Part shown: positions 1 through 7,551 of the stretch, piece after piece
Position numbering within the stretch: position 1 is the first letter of the stretch
How the letters are laid out: each line of letters opens with the position of its first letter
NCBI GenBank assembly: GCA_022448765.1
Contig: JAKUTI010000015.1
Coordinates: 1-23,043, forward strand
From: Pseudomonadales bacterium
GTDB lineage: Bacteria > Pseudomonadota > Gammaproteobacteria > Pseudomonadales > Azotimanducaceae
Length of the DNA: 23,043 bases
Direction: 5' to 3'
The notes under the pieces: model-generated
The model's input: the letters and a program-made list of their open reading frames with translations, nothing else
Database searches by the model: none
Told to the model about the DNA's origin: nothing
Translations under genes and position numbers: made by a program

Positions 1-794
1 TTGTAATTGCCGGCGTACCAGGACTGTTATTGGGTCTGATCGTTCGGTTTACCGTCCATGAGCCGATCCGAGGCCAATCCGATCCGGGTACGGCCGTTCG
101 GAACGCACCGCCCTTTCCAGTCGTCATTCGAACCATGACGAAGAAGCCAGTGGTGTTGCATTTTGTTTTAGGCAGCGCGTTGGCTAGTTTTGTCGGTTAC
201 GCGGTGGTCCTTTGGATTCCCGTCTATTTCGTGCGCATCCACGAGGTCGGCACCGGCGTCGCGGGAACGTGGCTCGCGCTACTCATAGGCGGCGGTGGCG
301 CGCTCGGAACGTTTCTCGGTGGGTATTTCGCCGATCGTTTGAGCACACGACACGGTCCCTCATGGCGATCTTGGATCATTGCCCTCGCCATCATCATCGC
401 GCTTCCATTTAGCCTGGTGACCTACTTCAGCGACTCACCATTCCAAGGGTTTATCGCATTTGTGATTCCATCGATTCTCGGAGGCGTGTACATCGGCCCG
501 ACGTTCGCGATGGTGCAATCGCAAATGCCGATTGAAATGCGGTCGGTCGCAGCCTCGATCAACCTGTTCGTTGGCAACATCATCGGCCTCGGTCTGGGTC
601 CCTACGCAGTTGGAGCAATCAGCGACGCCCTGCAACCCATATACGGAGGTAATAGTCTCCGCTACGCCCTAAGTGCCTTGGCCATTATCTCGGTATGGAG
701 CGCACTGCATTTCTTTCTCGGTGGCCGGTGCATACGGGACAGCTTACCTCCAACATCACCAGGGACAATACCCAACCCTCGGGCAATCGAATAA
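1..794 (+). CDS. MFS transporter, C-terminal part (partial at window start)
   Basis: The reading frame is already open at base 3 and ends with TAA at 794, so the N-terminal half lies outside the window. About 263 residues are visible. They hold at least six hydrophobic segments separated by short polar loops, including a Gly-rich helix (GGGGALGTFLGGYFADRL) of the kind that closes one half of an MFS transporter, followed by the D-R-x-S loop. The pattern resembles the spinster-like/organic-solute MFS group, but the substrate cannot be read from this half. The protein would act in the inner membrane as a secondary transporter. A second, unrelated-looking transporter of the GPH family starts 86 bases downstream on the same strand, so the two may be co-transcribed and serve uptake of related carbon compounds; that link is inference. 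Confidence 0.85.
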   Translation, partial: VIAGVPGLLLGLIVRFTVHEPIRGQSDPGTAVRNAPPFPVVIRTMTKKPVVLHFVLGSALASFVGYAVVLWIPVYFVRIHEVGTGVAGTWLALLIGGGGALGTFLGGYFADRLSTRHGPSWRSWIIALAIIIALPFSLVTYFSDSPFQGFIAFVIPSILGGVYIGPTFAMVQSQMPIEMRSVAASINLFVGNIIGLGLGPYAVGAISDALQPIYGGNSLRYALSALAIISVWSALHFFLGGRCIRDSLPPTSPGTIPNPRAIE

Positions 795-880
795 GGTTAG
801 ACTCGACCAGTGATTTGAGCTGAGCCGTCTTGCAGCTTTTGACCTGCATGACCGCATTAACCGCAATAGGGCAGTAATTC

Positions 881-2332
881 GTGGCGACCAAAGCAAAATT
901 TTCCCAACTACTTGCCTACGGGGTTGGGCAAATACCGATCTCAATCAAGGGGTACTTGTTCGGCGCACCGATCATCTATTACTACAACGACGTCCTCGGG
1001 CTAGAAGCCTGGTGGGCATCGCTCGCACTCGCGATTGCCATGGTCGTCGATGGGTTCACCGATCCGATCCTTGGGTACCTATCCGATTACACCAAATCGC
1101 GATGGGGCCGACGTCACCCGTACATATTCCTCAGCATCATCCCATCAGCACTTTTCTTTTTTTTGTTGTTAACCGTCGATCAAAGCGAGTCGCAATTGGC
1201 GCTGTTTATCCAATTACTGACACTCACGATCGGTGTCCGCGTCGCTTGGACATTTTATCAAGTACCTAGGGAAGCGCTGGGCGCGGAAATCAGCAAGGAT
1301 TACGAACAGCGCAATCAACTCCACGGTTTCAATAGTATGTTTGGTTGGATTGCGGGACCGACTACGGCCTACTTGTTTCTCACCGCTCTTGGCGATTCGT
1401 ATCAAAATCTTAGCGCGTACCACGCTTTGGCCACGTGGGGCGCACTCACCATTGTAATCGTCGGATTCTTTTTCGCCTTCACCACGGCACGACAAATCGC
1501 TAGCCTTGAACCACCCAAGACAGCCCTACCGAGGAGTGCCCGGGCTATGTTCCGAGACGTATTTTCAACCCTGAACCACACGTCTTGGTTGAGTCTCTTT
1601 TGGTCCGGCGTTGTATTCAGTTTGTTTGTCGGACTCACCACCGGGTTGGAGTTCTACTGGAATACCTACTTCTGGGACTGGAAGCCGGACGATGTCGCGA
1701 TATTTCCCATCGTGGCGATGGGTGGGGCTCTAATCATCAGCGCGTTTGCAGGTCCCCTCGCGCGCGGTTACGACAAGAAAAAATTAGCGATCGGGCTGTT
1801 TTTGATATCGATCGTTATAGGCCCATCATTACTGATCTTGCGGTTACTTGACCTTCACTACGGCATTCAGATCCTGCCGCCAAATGGCGAAAAATATGGC
1901 CTCTTATGGTGGGTCATGCTCGCCCACGGTTTCTTTGCCGCTAACATTGCCGTGCTTGCCTGGATCCTTGTCGGCTCAATGAATGCCGACGTGGTCGAAG
2001 ACAGTCAAACCACCACCGGTCGGCGTTCCGAAGGTCTATTTTTTGCGGGGCCCAACTTGATTCAAAAAGCGATAAGCGGCGTTGGTCTGATGGCTAAAGG
2101 ACCTTTACTTTACTTTGTGGGTTTTCAAGCGGCCGCTAGCACCGCTGACAAAACGCTTGCGATTCAGGATCTTGCGTTCGTCGTCGCGATACTGAGTGTC
2201 ATCATGCCCGCCATCTGCCTTTACCTGCTTTCCAAATACCAAATCACTCACGCTCAACATAAGGGAAATCTGTCGGGGCTTGGGTACAACGACGATGTCA
2301 GCCAAGCACAACCTCATGGTCCCCCCAAGTAG
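881..2332 (+). CDS. GPH-family (MelB-like) sugar:cation symporter
   Basis: A 483-residue membrane protein starting at GTG 881. The N-terminal signature fits the glycoside-pentoside-hexuronide:cation symporter family: residues about 45-75 carry D-G-F-T-D-P-I-L-G-Y-L-S-D followed by TKSRWGRRHPY, with the acidic cation-site residues and the SRxGRRxPY loop of MelB-type carriers. About twelve hydrophobic segments span the chain, and the length is normal for the family (450-500). It should couple Na+ or H+ entry to uptake of a glycoside or related compound in the inner membrane; the exact sugar is unknown. The end is convergent with the NfeD gene, with 43 bases between them holding a small hairpin. 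No sugar hydrolase is next to it, so the substrate cannot be inferred from context. Confidence 0.88.
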   Translation: MATKAKFSQLLAYGVGQIPISIKGYLFGAPIIYYYNDVLGLEAWWASLALAIAMVVDGFTDPILGYLSDYTKSRWGRRHPYIFLSIIPSALFFFLLLTVDQSESQLALFIQLLTLTIGVRVAWTFYQVPREALGAEISKDYEQRNQLHGFNSMFGWIAGPTTAYLFLTALGDSYQNLSAYHALATWGALTIVIVGFFFAFTTARQIASLEPPKTALPRSARAMFRDVFSTLNHTSWLSLFWSGVVFSLFVGLTTGLEFYWNTYFWDWKPDDVAIFPIVAMGGALIISAFAGPLARGYDKKKLAIGLFLISIVIGPSLLILRLLDLHYGIQILPPNGEKYGLLWWVMLAHGFFAANIAVLAWILVGSMNADVVEDSQTTTGRRSEGLFFAGPNLIQKAISGVGLMAKGPLLYFVGFQAAASTADKTLAIQDLAFVVAILSVIMPAICLYLLSKYQITHAQHKGNLSGLGYNDDVSQAQPHGPPK

Positions 2333-2334
2333 GG

Positions 2335-2354
2335 CGACGACAATCAATTCGTCG
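2335..2354. terminator. Weak hairpin between convergent genes
   Basis: The 43-base gap between the GPH symporter and the NfeD gene contains CGACGA, an 8-base loop (CAATCAAT), then TCGTCG: a perfect 6-bp stem. It has no clear T-tract on either side. It could act as a weak bidirectional terminator, but a 6-bp repeat can also arise by chance. Confidence 0.25.
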
Positions 2355-2375
2355 GGAAGTAAAGGCTGACCGCAA

Positions 2376-3527
2376 CTAGTTTGACGCGCTGTCTTCTGGA
2401 AGAACGGCTTCGATCACAAGAACGTTACCCCGGGAGTCGATGACTTTGACCGATCCCCCCACTGGACAATCCTCGCCTTCAGCAAGCCACACTGAATCAC
2501 CGACTTGGATCTTGCCCTGACCATTCTCAATGGCTTCGACGACCGTATAGGTTTTCCCCATGTACGCCAGGGTCCGGTCGGCAAAGGCTGGCTCCTCCGG
2601 ATCGCCGCGGCGTTTGCGCATCAGGTACCCAAGACTAAGGCTCGCAAAACTGAGCAAACTAAAGACCACCACCTGGTTCATGCCACTCATGTCAAACATG
2701 AGTCCAATCAAACCGACCCCAAAGGCAGCGAACGCAAACCAGATTAAAAAGGTCCCGGGCAACACGACCTCGCCAATAACGAGCACGATCCCGATCACCC
2801 ACCAAAGCGAATCACCTAATGTGTCGAGCAGCGTCTTCAACGCCGAGTGCTCGAACCAGGTATTCGTGATGAACTCGTATTCGCTCTCGTCGGTAGCAAG
2901 GGTGACCGAACCTCTTTTTGTGGCGAGCGTCACACCATCAATCATGCCAAGCAGGCCACTAATGTCCGCTGCCACGAAGTCAATCACATTCAGCTCGAGA
3001 GCCTCCGATGCGGTCAGATTAGTCGCTTCTCGAACCGTTTTTTCGGCCCATTCGATATTACGTCCCCGAAGCTCGGCGTAACCGCGCATTTGCGCGACAG
3101 CGTCGTTCACTACTTTACGTTCCATGTTGGGCTCCATTGCCTCTCCATCTCCCCGGACCGGAGTCGCAGAGCCAATGGTCGTAGCCGGTGCCATTGCGGC
3201 CACATGACTCGCGTAAACGATATAAGTCCCGGCGCTCGTTGCGCTTGCTCCTTCCGGCGAAACGTAGGCGGCGACGGGAACCGGCGAAGCTAAGATGTCC
3301 TTGACAATATCGCGCGTGGAATCCATCCAACCGCCCGGCGTGTCAATGCGAAGCACAACCAACGGAACATCCGACGCACTCGCCTCTTCGAGTGAATCCG
3401 ATAGGTAACGCGCCGACGACGCCCCAATCACCTGATCAAGATCGATGACCCACACCGGAGCTGCCGCGTGCACAAACGCACCAGTCATCAGCCCCATGAT
3501 CACCGTCATCACGGTTCGTCTAGACAC
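2376..3527 (-). CDS. NfeD-family membrane-bound ClpP-class serine protease
   Basis: A 383-residue protein with a signal peptide (residues 1-22), a ClpP/crotonase-like protease domain (about 25-200), three to four membrane segments (about 240-302) and a soluble C-terminal OB-fold (about 315-378). The catalytic Ser-Lys dyad of long NfeD proteins can be placed: Ser98 in the ATSAGTYI motif and Lys138 in ERKVVND, almost the same numbering as the archaeal PH1510 protease. Family members cleave hydrophobic stomatin C-termini. The gene lies 30 bases downstream of a paraslipin gene on the same strand, the usual NfeD/SPFH operon, so its likely job is membrane quality control with that partner. It is a little shorter than many full-length NfeD proteins (about 440), with fewer membrane spans. 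The gene symbol is left blank because naming varies. Confidence 0.92.
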   Translation of the reverse strand: MSRRTVMTVIMGLMTGAFVHAAAPVWVIDLDQVIGASSARYLSDSLEEASASDVPLVVLRIDTPGGWMDSTRDIVKDILASPVPVAAYVSPEGASATSAGTYIVYASHVAAMAPATTIGSATPVRGDGEAMEPNMERKVVNDAVAQMRGYAELRGRNIEWAEKTVREATNLTASEALELNVIDFVAADISGLLGMIDGVTLATKRGSVTLATDESEYEFITNTWFEHSALKTLLDTLGDSLWWVIGIVLVIGEVVLPGTFLIWFAFAAFGVGLIGLMFDMSGMNQVVVFSLLSFASLSLGYLMRKRRGDPEEPAFADRTLAYMGKTYTVVEAIENGQGKIQVGDSVWLAEGEDCPVGGSVKVIDSRGNVLVIEAVLPEDSASN

Positions 3528-3557
3528 ACTCCCTCCTCAATACGATCGCTTCGGCAT

Positions 3558-4478
3558 CTACGTTTCGTCTTTGCCAAAAACTTGCTTCGCGATTTCACCG
3601 ATACCCGCAACGGATCCAAGAAGATTCGTGGCTTCGAGCGGCAGCATGATGACTTTTTGGTTATCTGCACTACCTATCGTCTGAAGCGCTTTGATGTAGT
3701 CCTGGGCAACGAAATAGTTAATGGCCGACATTTCGCCCGCGGCAATCGCCCGACTGACGGTCTCGGTGGCATTGGCTTCTGCCTCGGCTAGCCGTTCACG
3801 CGCTTCGGCTTCACGAAAGGCGGCTTCACGCTCTCCTTCGGCATTTAAGATCTGCGCTTGCTTCTGTCCTTCCGCTTCGAGAATTTCCGACTGCCGTTTA
3901 CCCTCGGCGTTCAAAATCTCGGCGCGCTTGTCCCGTTCGGCTTTCATCTGCCGCGCCATGGCATCGACCAGATCGCGCGGTGGGTCAATGTCCTTGATCT
4001 CGACTCGCGTTACCTTGACACCCCAGGGGGTCGTGGCTTCATCAATGACATTTAGAAGCTGGGCATTGATCGTTTCGCGTTGAGACAAGAGTTCATCCAA
4101 ATTCATGTTTCCCATCACCGTACGGATGTTAGTCATGGTCAAGTTTTCCATGGCCCGCACAAGATCCGAGACAGCGTAAGCGGCCTTGTCAGCTTCAAGG
4201 ATCTGATAGAAGACGACACCATCCACCGAGACTTGGGCATTGTCTCGCGTGATCGCGGATTGGGTTGGAATGTCCAACACGCTTTCCATGACGTTTATTT
4301 TTTTGTCCACTTTTTCAATTATTGGGACCAAGAAGTTGAGACCGGGGCCCAGTTGCCCAGTAAATTTTCCAAAACGCGTTTTCGTGAAGATGTGGCCCTG
4401 CGGCACGAACTTCACCATAGACGTCAGAACAAACACAACAACGAGTAACAACAGGACCGGTATGATTAAGTCCAACAT
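3558..4478 (-). CDS. SPFH/Band 7 protein, paraslipin (QmcA-like)
   Basis: A 306-residue protein with one N-terminal membrane segment (about 3-23), a Band 7/SPFH domain (about 25-185, with the QGHIFTKTRFGKF and GPGLNFLVPI signatures) and a long charged coiled coil. The coil contains repeats of about 11 residues built on A-E-G-x-x-Q/E-x-x-I-L (about 195-235), typical of paraslipins and human SLP-2. Such proteins oligomerise into membrane microdomain scaffolds and protect or guide membrane proteases. The start is supported by GGAGGG (complement of 4485-4490) six bases before the ATG. It is the first gene of a two-gene operon with the NfeD protease, which is expected to act on or with it. The upstream region carries a spaced direct repeat that may be an operator. 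Confidence 0.93.
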   Translation of the reverse strand: MLDLIIPVLLLLVVVFVLTSMVKFVPQGHIFTKTRFGKFTGQLGPGLNFLVPIIEKVDKKINVMESVLDIPTQSAITRDNAQVSVDGVVFYQILEADKAAYAVSDLVRAMENLTMTNIRTVMGNMNLDELLSQRETINAQLLNVIDEATTPWGVKVTRVEIKDIDPPRDLVDAMARQMKAERDKRAEILNAEGKRQSEILEAEGQKQAQILNAEGEREAAFREAEARERLAEAEANATETVSRAIAAGEMSAINYFVAQDYIKALQTIGSADNQKVIMLPLEATNLLGSVAGIGEIAKQVFGKDET

Positions 4479-4558
4479 AAATTTCCCTCCATCTTTTCTC
4501 GGCGTCGTTTCGCCAAGAAGTCAACGTTCACCACTATCACGCGTACAGTCATAACCGA

Positions 4559-4587
4559 GTTAACGGTGATAGGCCAGCGTTAACGGT
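4559..4587 (-). promoter_or_regulatory. Paired direct repeat upstream of the slipin/NfeD operon
   Basis: The 241-base gap 4479-4719 holds the leader of the slipin operon. GTTAACGGT occurs twice, at 4559-4567 and 4579-4587, a 20-base period (about two helical turns), on the upstream side of the slipin gene. An inverted pair TATCAC (4535-4540) and GTGATA (4566-4571) overlaps the first copy. In the direction of transcription these read as two ACCGTTAAC sites about 80-110 bases before the ATG, where a regulator could bind. A TTGACT that could be a -35 element lies closer to the gene, but no good -10 element follows. The factor is unknown. Confidence 0.35.
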
Positions 4588-4653
4588 CCTGACTCAAGAC
4601 CCTTCCAAGCTATCTTCAGCGAATTTCACCCAACGTCCATCGAATTTCCATTG

Positions 4654-4669
4654 TCCCGAAAAGTCGGGA
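4654..4669 (-). terminator. Hairpin downstream of the rhomboid gene
   Basis: TCCCGA, loop AAAG, then TCGGGA: a perfect 6-bp stem with a tetraloop, about 50 bases past the rhomboid stop codon in its direction of transcription. It lacks a U-tract, so termination is uncertain. It separates the rhomboid gene from the slipin operon promoter. Confidence 0.35.
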
Positions 4670-4719
4670 AAGTGCTTATCTGTATCCGGCTGGATCGATC
4701 GGGAAGAGTAGTCCAAGAC

Positions 4720-5598
4720 CTAAATAGCTCGTGACCACGCTGTTACTAAAATTCCGAGGGCAACGCCTGCAGCTATCCACTGGCCGCTCTTACCGAGCCG
4801 TCGAACATCGAACGAGGAAGCCGCGACACCCAAGACAACGCCAGAGAGTAAACCAGCGCAATGGGCGAGGATGTCGGTTCTCTCTCCACTGACACCCGTG
4901 AACGCAAGCAAAGCGATCGCTCCAAATATCGGTGCTGCATTGCGCCGGAATCCCCCGCCTCGGAAATAACCGCGAGCGACGACGTACGCAGCGACTAACC
5001 CTACCTCCGCGAACGTTGCCGTCGACGCGCCTATGGACAGGAATCCATCAGGCCGGAAAAAGGCATTGAGACCATTACCCGCAGCCCCTGCCAATAAAAC
5101 CAATAGCCAGCCAAATCCCGAGCCCAAATGCCGGCCTACCATCAAACCAAAGACCGCACCAAAAAAAGAATTGGCTACAATATGAGGCAAGTCGGCATGC
5201 AGCGTTAGTGCACAAACCAATCGCCACCATTCGCCAGCACCGACTAACGTCACGTCCATCTGCCCAGCGGTCTGCCAATCGACTCCCGCGAACATGCCCG
5301 CAAGTGTCGGAATCGACCAAATCACCAACAAGTAACCGACAATGCCCGGCCAACCCGTGTCGATGCGAAGAACCTCCGGTAGCGTGATTGGGGTGTTTTC
5401 ACGCCGGTATAACTCGAGCTGTCGTGTCGCGACGTCACGGGACACCGACGGCACATACAACTGCCACTCGTACGCGTTGCGGGCAGACCGATTGGCGATA
5501 CCCATGGCGGTGAGCACCAGCGACGCGTCAGCAATCACACTGCGATTCGCATCGGTTTGAAGCAGCACCCAGAGCGTTTGGTCGTCCGATTCGGTCAT
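4720..5598 (-). CDS. Rhomboid-family intramembrane serine protease
   Basis: A 292-residue protein with a soluble N-terminal region (about 1-70) and a rhomboid core of six or more membrane segments (about 85-290). The active-site elements are visible: W-W-R in the first loop (124-126), the H-A-D-L-P-H-I-V-A-N segment of helix 2 (134-143), the nucleophile Ser192 in G-A-S-T-A, and His246 in A-H-C-A-G-L-L-S-G. The usual GxSG is GAST here, a mild departure at the residue after the serine. The protein should cut membrane-embedded or juxtamembrane segments in the inner membrane. The N-terminal domain may be a small cytosolic module, as in GlpG, but I do not recognise its family. It is divergent from the metX-like gene across an AT-rich 247-base gap. 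Substrates are unknown. Confidence 0.9.
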   Translation of the reverse strand: MTESDDQTLWVLLQTDANRSVIADASLVLTAMGIANRSARNAYEWQLYVPSVSRDVATRQLELYRRENTPITLPEVLRIDTGWPGIVGYLLVIWSIPTLAGMFAGVDWQTAGQMDVTLVGAGEWWRLVCALTLHADLPHIVANSFFGAVFGLMVGRHLGSGFGWLLVLLAGAAGNGLNAFFRPDGFLSIGASTATFAEVGLVAAYVVARGYFRGGGFRRNAAPIFGAIALLAFTGVSGERTDILAHCAGLLSGVVLGVAASSFDVRRLGKSGQWIAAGVALGILVTAWSRAI

Positions 5599-5845
5599 TG
5601 TAAGATCTTAACGATTCGATCGATTCAATGGGTTGAAACCCTTTATCCAAGGGTAAATGGCTCTTAATATAGATATCATTATTAACTCGTAAAATATTGT
5701 TTTATAGCTACTTATAAATACTTTACTTTGGCCCTGGTATCAGCACCTGAACGACCCTTTAGAATCGGTCATACTCAATAGCACTACCTGATCACATTGC
5801 CGTGCTGATCATTTCGTATCGTTTTCATGGGACCCCCGAGTACCT
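5599..5845. promoter_or_regulatory. AT-rich divergent intergenic region with nested inverted repeats
   Basis: This gap holds the promoters of the rhomboid gene (left) and the metX-like gene (right). Bases about 5660-5730 are strikingly AT-rich compared with the surrounding genes. Near the rhomboid start are a 10-bp palindrome TAAGATCTTA (5601-5610) and two overlapping inverted repeats: GGGTT/AACCC (5630-5641) and ACCCTT-N5-AAGGGT (5638-5654). They share the same ACCC, so only one can form at a time. I cannot place convincing -35/-10 pairs. No small gene is seen here. Confidence 0.5.
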
Positions 5846-6937
5846 ATGCCGGACGCGAGACAATTTATTGAAATACAAGGGACCATCGCCCTCCGGCGCG
5901 GTACGTTAGCCGATGCCACGATCGCGTACGAAACATGGGGCCAGTTGAATATAGCCAAGGACAACGCCGTACTCTTATTTACCGGACTATCACCCTCAGC
6001 CCATGCCGCTTCTTCCAACTCGGATCCGTCAAGCGGTTGGTGGGAAGACATGATAGGCCCGGAAAAGCCCATCGATACCACGCGTTACTTCGTGGTGTGC
6101 GTCAACTCGCTTGGTAGCTGTTTCGGGTCTACCGGGCCAGCGTCAATCGATCCGACGACAATGGAACCCTATCGGCTAACCTTTCCCGTGTTATGCCTCG
6201 AAGACGTCGCATTTGCTGGTCAACAAGTGGTCGAACGACTAGGCATCGAGCAACTTCATGCCGTCGTCGGTCCCTCCATGGGCGGCATGACAGCACTCGC
6301 CCACACATTGATGTTTCCTGGGGTGACAAGACAACTTGTTTCGATCTCGTCCGCCACCCACAGCTTGCCGTTTTCCGTCGCGCTGCGATCCTTGCAACGT
6401 GAAATGATCCGTAAAGATCCGCTCTGGCAAGGGGGCAAGTACGATATAGACGTGCCCCCTTCCCAGGGCATGCAGTTAGCACGCAAACTTGGAATGATCA
6501 CCTATCGATCGGCTCAAGAATGGACCACCCGATTCGGACGTGAAAGGGCGACCGACGATACCCACCCTGAGGACGGAGACCCTTTCGGTATCACTTTCGA
6601 AGTTGAATCCTACCTCGAGGCACACGCGAAGAAATTCGTTGGAGCGTTCGACGCCAATTGCTATCTCTACCTATCACGCGCGATGGACCTCTTCGACACA
6701 GCCGACCACGGTGGAAGCATTGCGTCCGCGTTCCAACGCCTTGTCCTCGATAGAGTCCTAGTTATCGGAGTTCAGTCAGACTTTCTATTCCCCGCCCACC
6801 AGCAAGAGGAACTCGCCAGCGCATTCGAGGCGAAAAACATACCAACAGAATACGTCCTATTATCCTCCATCCAAGGACATGACTCTTTCCTCGTCGACAT
6901 GGATCGATTTCGACCCGTCATCGCCGAATTCTTCTAA
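5846..6937 (+). CDS. MetX-family acyltransferase, probably serine (or homoserine) O-succinyltransferase
   Basis: A 363-residue alpha/beta-hydrolase-fold acyltransferase. The catalytic triad can be placed: Ser144 in the VVGPSMGGM nucleophile elbow, Asp312 in GVQSDFLFP and His345 in IQGHDSF. MetX family signatures include AYETWGQL, GWWEDMIGP and GSTGPASIDP. The stretches LSPSAHAAS and CVNSLGSCFGS differ from the usual homoserine acetyltransferase forms (SGDAHxAG, NxLGGCxGTTGP) and match, from memory, the group characterised in Xanthomonadales as L-serine O-succinyltransferases feeding cysteine synthesis. The substrate call is therefore inference. No metW gene follows, unlike many metX operons. 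The TAA stop overlaps the TAG stop of the convergent DsbA-like gene, leaving no room for a terminator. The ATG at 5846 has only a weak ribosome binding site. Confidence 0.88.
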   Translation: MPDARQFIEIQGTIALRRGTLADATIAYETWGQLNIAKDNAVLLFTGLSPSAHAASSNSDPSSGWWEDMIGPEKPIDTTRYFVVCVNSLGSCFGSTGPASIDPTTMEPYRLTFPVLCLEDVAFAGQQVVERLGIEQLHAVVGPSMGGMTALAHTLMFPGVTRQLVSISSATHSLPFSVALRSLQREMIRKDPLWQGGKYDIDVPPSQGMQLARKLGMITYRSAQEWTTRFGRERATDDTHPEDGDPFGITFEVESYLEAHAKKFVGAFDANCYLYLSRAMDLFDTADHGGSIASAFQRLVLDRVLVIGVQSDFLFPAHQQEELASAFEAKNIPTEYVLLSSIQGHDSFLVDMDRFRPVIAEFF

Positions 6938-7551
6938 CCCCTGGACAACCATTGATCCAAGTCTTCGATGAGCTGTCCGGCGCTCACGTATCCCCCGGCA
7001 AATAGTCGGAAGTCTTGATCATTCCCCGAAACCACGATGCTCGGTAACGCATTGGTGCCGTATCGTCTTGAGCCCGCGAACCCCCAGTCGGTACGCGTCA
7101 CCACCTCGGTACTTGTCATGCGTTCAAGCAGTCGGCTTGGTTCAATACCCAATTCCTCCCCGGTTTCAAGCAAGACGTTTTGATCATTGATGTTTACGCC
7201 CTCCTCAAAAAAGCGCTGTTGTAATCGATGAGTAAACAGAAACGGTGGCGCGCCCGAAATATCTCTCGCGCCCTCAAGCGCCACGCACGGCATCCGGCTG
7301 TTATAAACGGTACCCTTGGGGAGTTGGTGACTGAACGTCTGCCCTGTGACTTCCGTCACTTCGTCCCATAAGAGATCAAGTCGTCGACGTCCGTACTCGC
7401 CCACCGGACGAACGCTGTCTGTGTTAATGCCGCCTAATCGAATATCGAACGAAATTCGGCCACTCAAGCGCTCAACGACTTCGGTGATAGCGGGTGCCAT
7501 CCCCCAGCACCAAGAACACATAGGATCCGTTACAAAAAGGGCAGCCGCCAC
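6934..7551 (-). CDS. DsbA-family thiol:disulfide oxidoreductase-like protein
   Basis: A 205-residue protein with a thioredoxin-fold CxxC motif close to the N-terminus, Cys12-Ser-Trp-Cys15 in D-P-M-C-S-W-C-W-G, then a helical insertion and the cis-Pro segment ALPSIVV (about residue 165). This is the cytoplasmic FrnE/DsbA-like type: it has no signal peptide, so it is not the periplasmic DsbA of protein folding. The GTG start at 7551 directly abuts the TAA stop of the SelD fusion (7552-7554), which implies translational coupling and a shared role. A thiol-redox partner for selenium chemistry or for the fused flavoprotein domain is an attractive inference, without direct proof. The other end overlaps the convergent metX-like stop codon by three bases. 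Confidence 0.85.
   Translation of the reverse strand: MAAALFVTDPMCSWCWGMAPAITEVVERLSGRISFDIRLGGINTDSVRPVGEYGRRRLDLLWDEVTEVTGQTFSHQLPKGTVYNSRMPCVALEGARDISGAPPFLFTHRLQQRFFEEGVNINDQNVLLETGEELGIEPSRLLERMTSTEVVTRTDWGFAGSRRYGTNALPSIVVSGNDQDFRLFAGGYVSAGQLIEDLDQWLSRG

Noticed and set aside
2560..3081. 173-codon plus-strand frame opposite the NfeD gene
   Set aside because: It is antisense to a gene with signal peptide, catalytic dyad and membrane segments; its own translation is Ser/Lys/Pro-rich and matches nothing.
6930..6940. A terminator between the metX-like and DsbA-like genes
   Set aside because: The stop codons overlap tail to tail and no hairpin lies at the junction.
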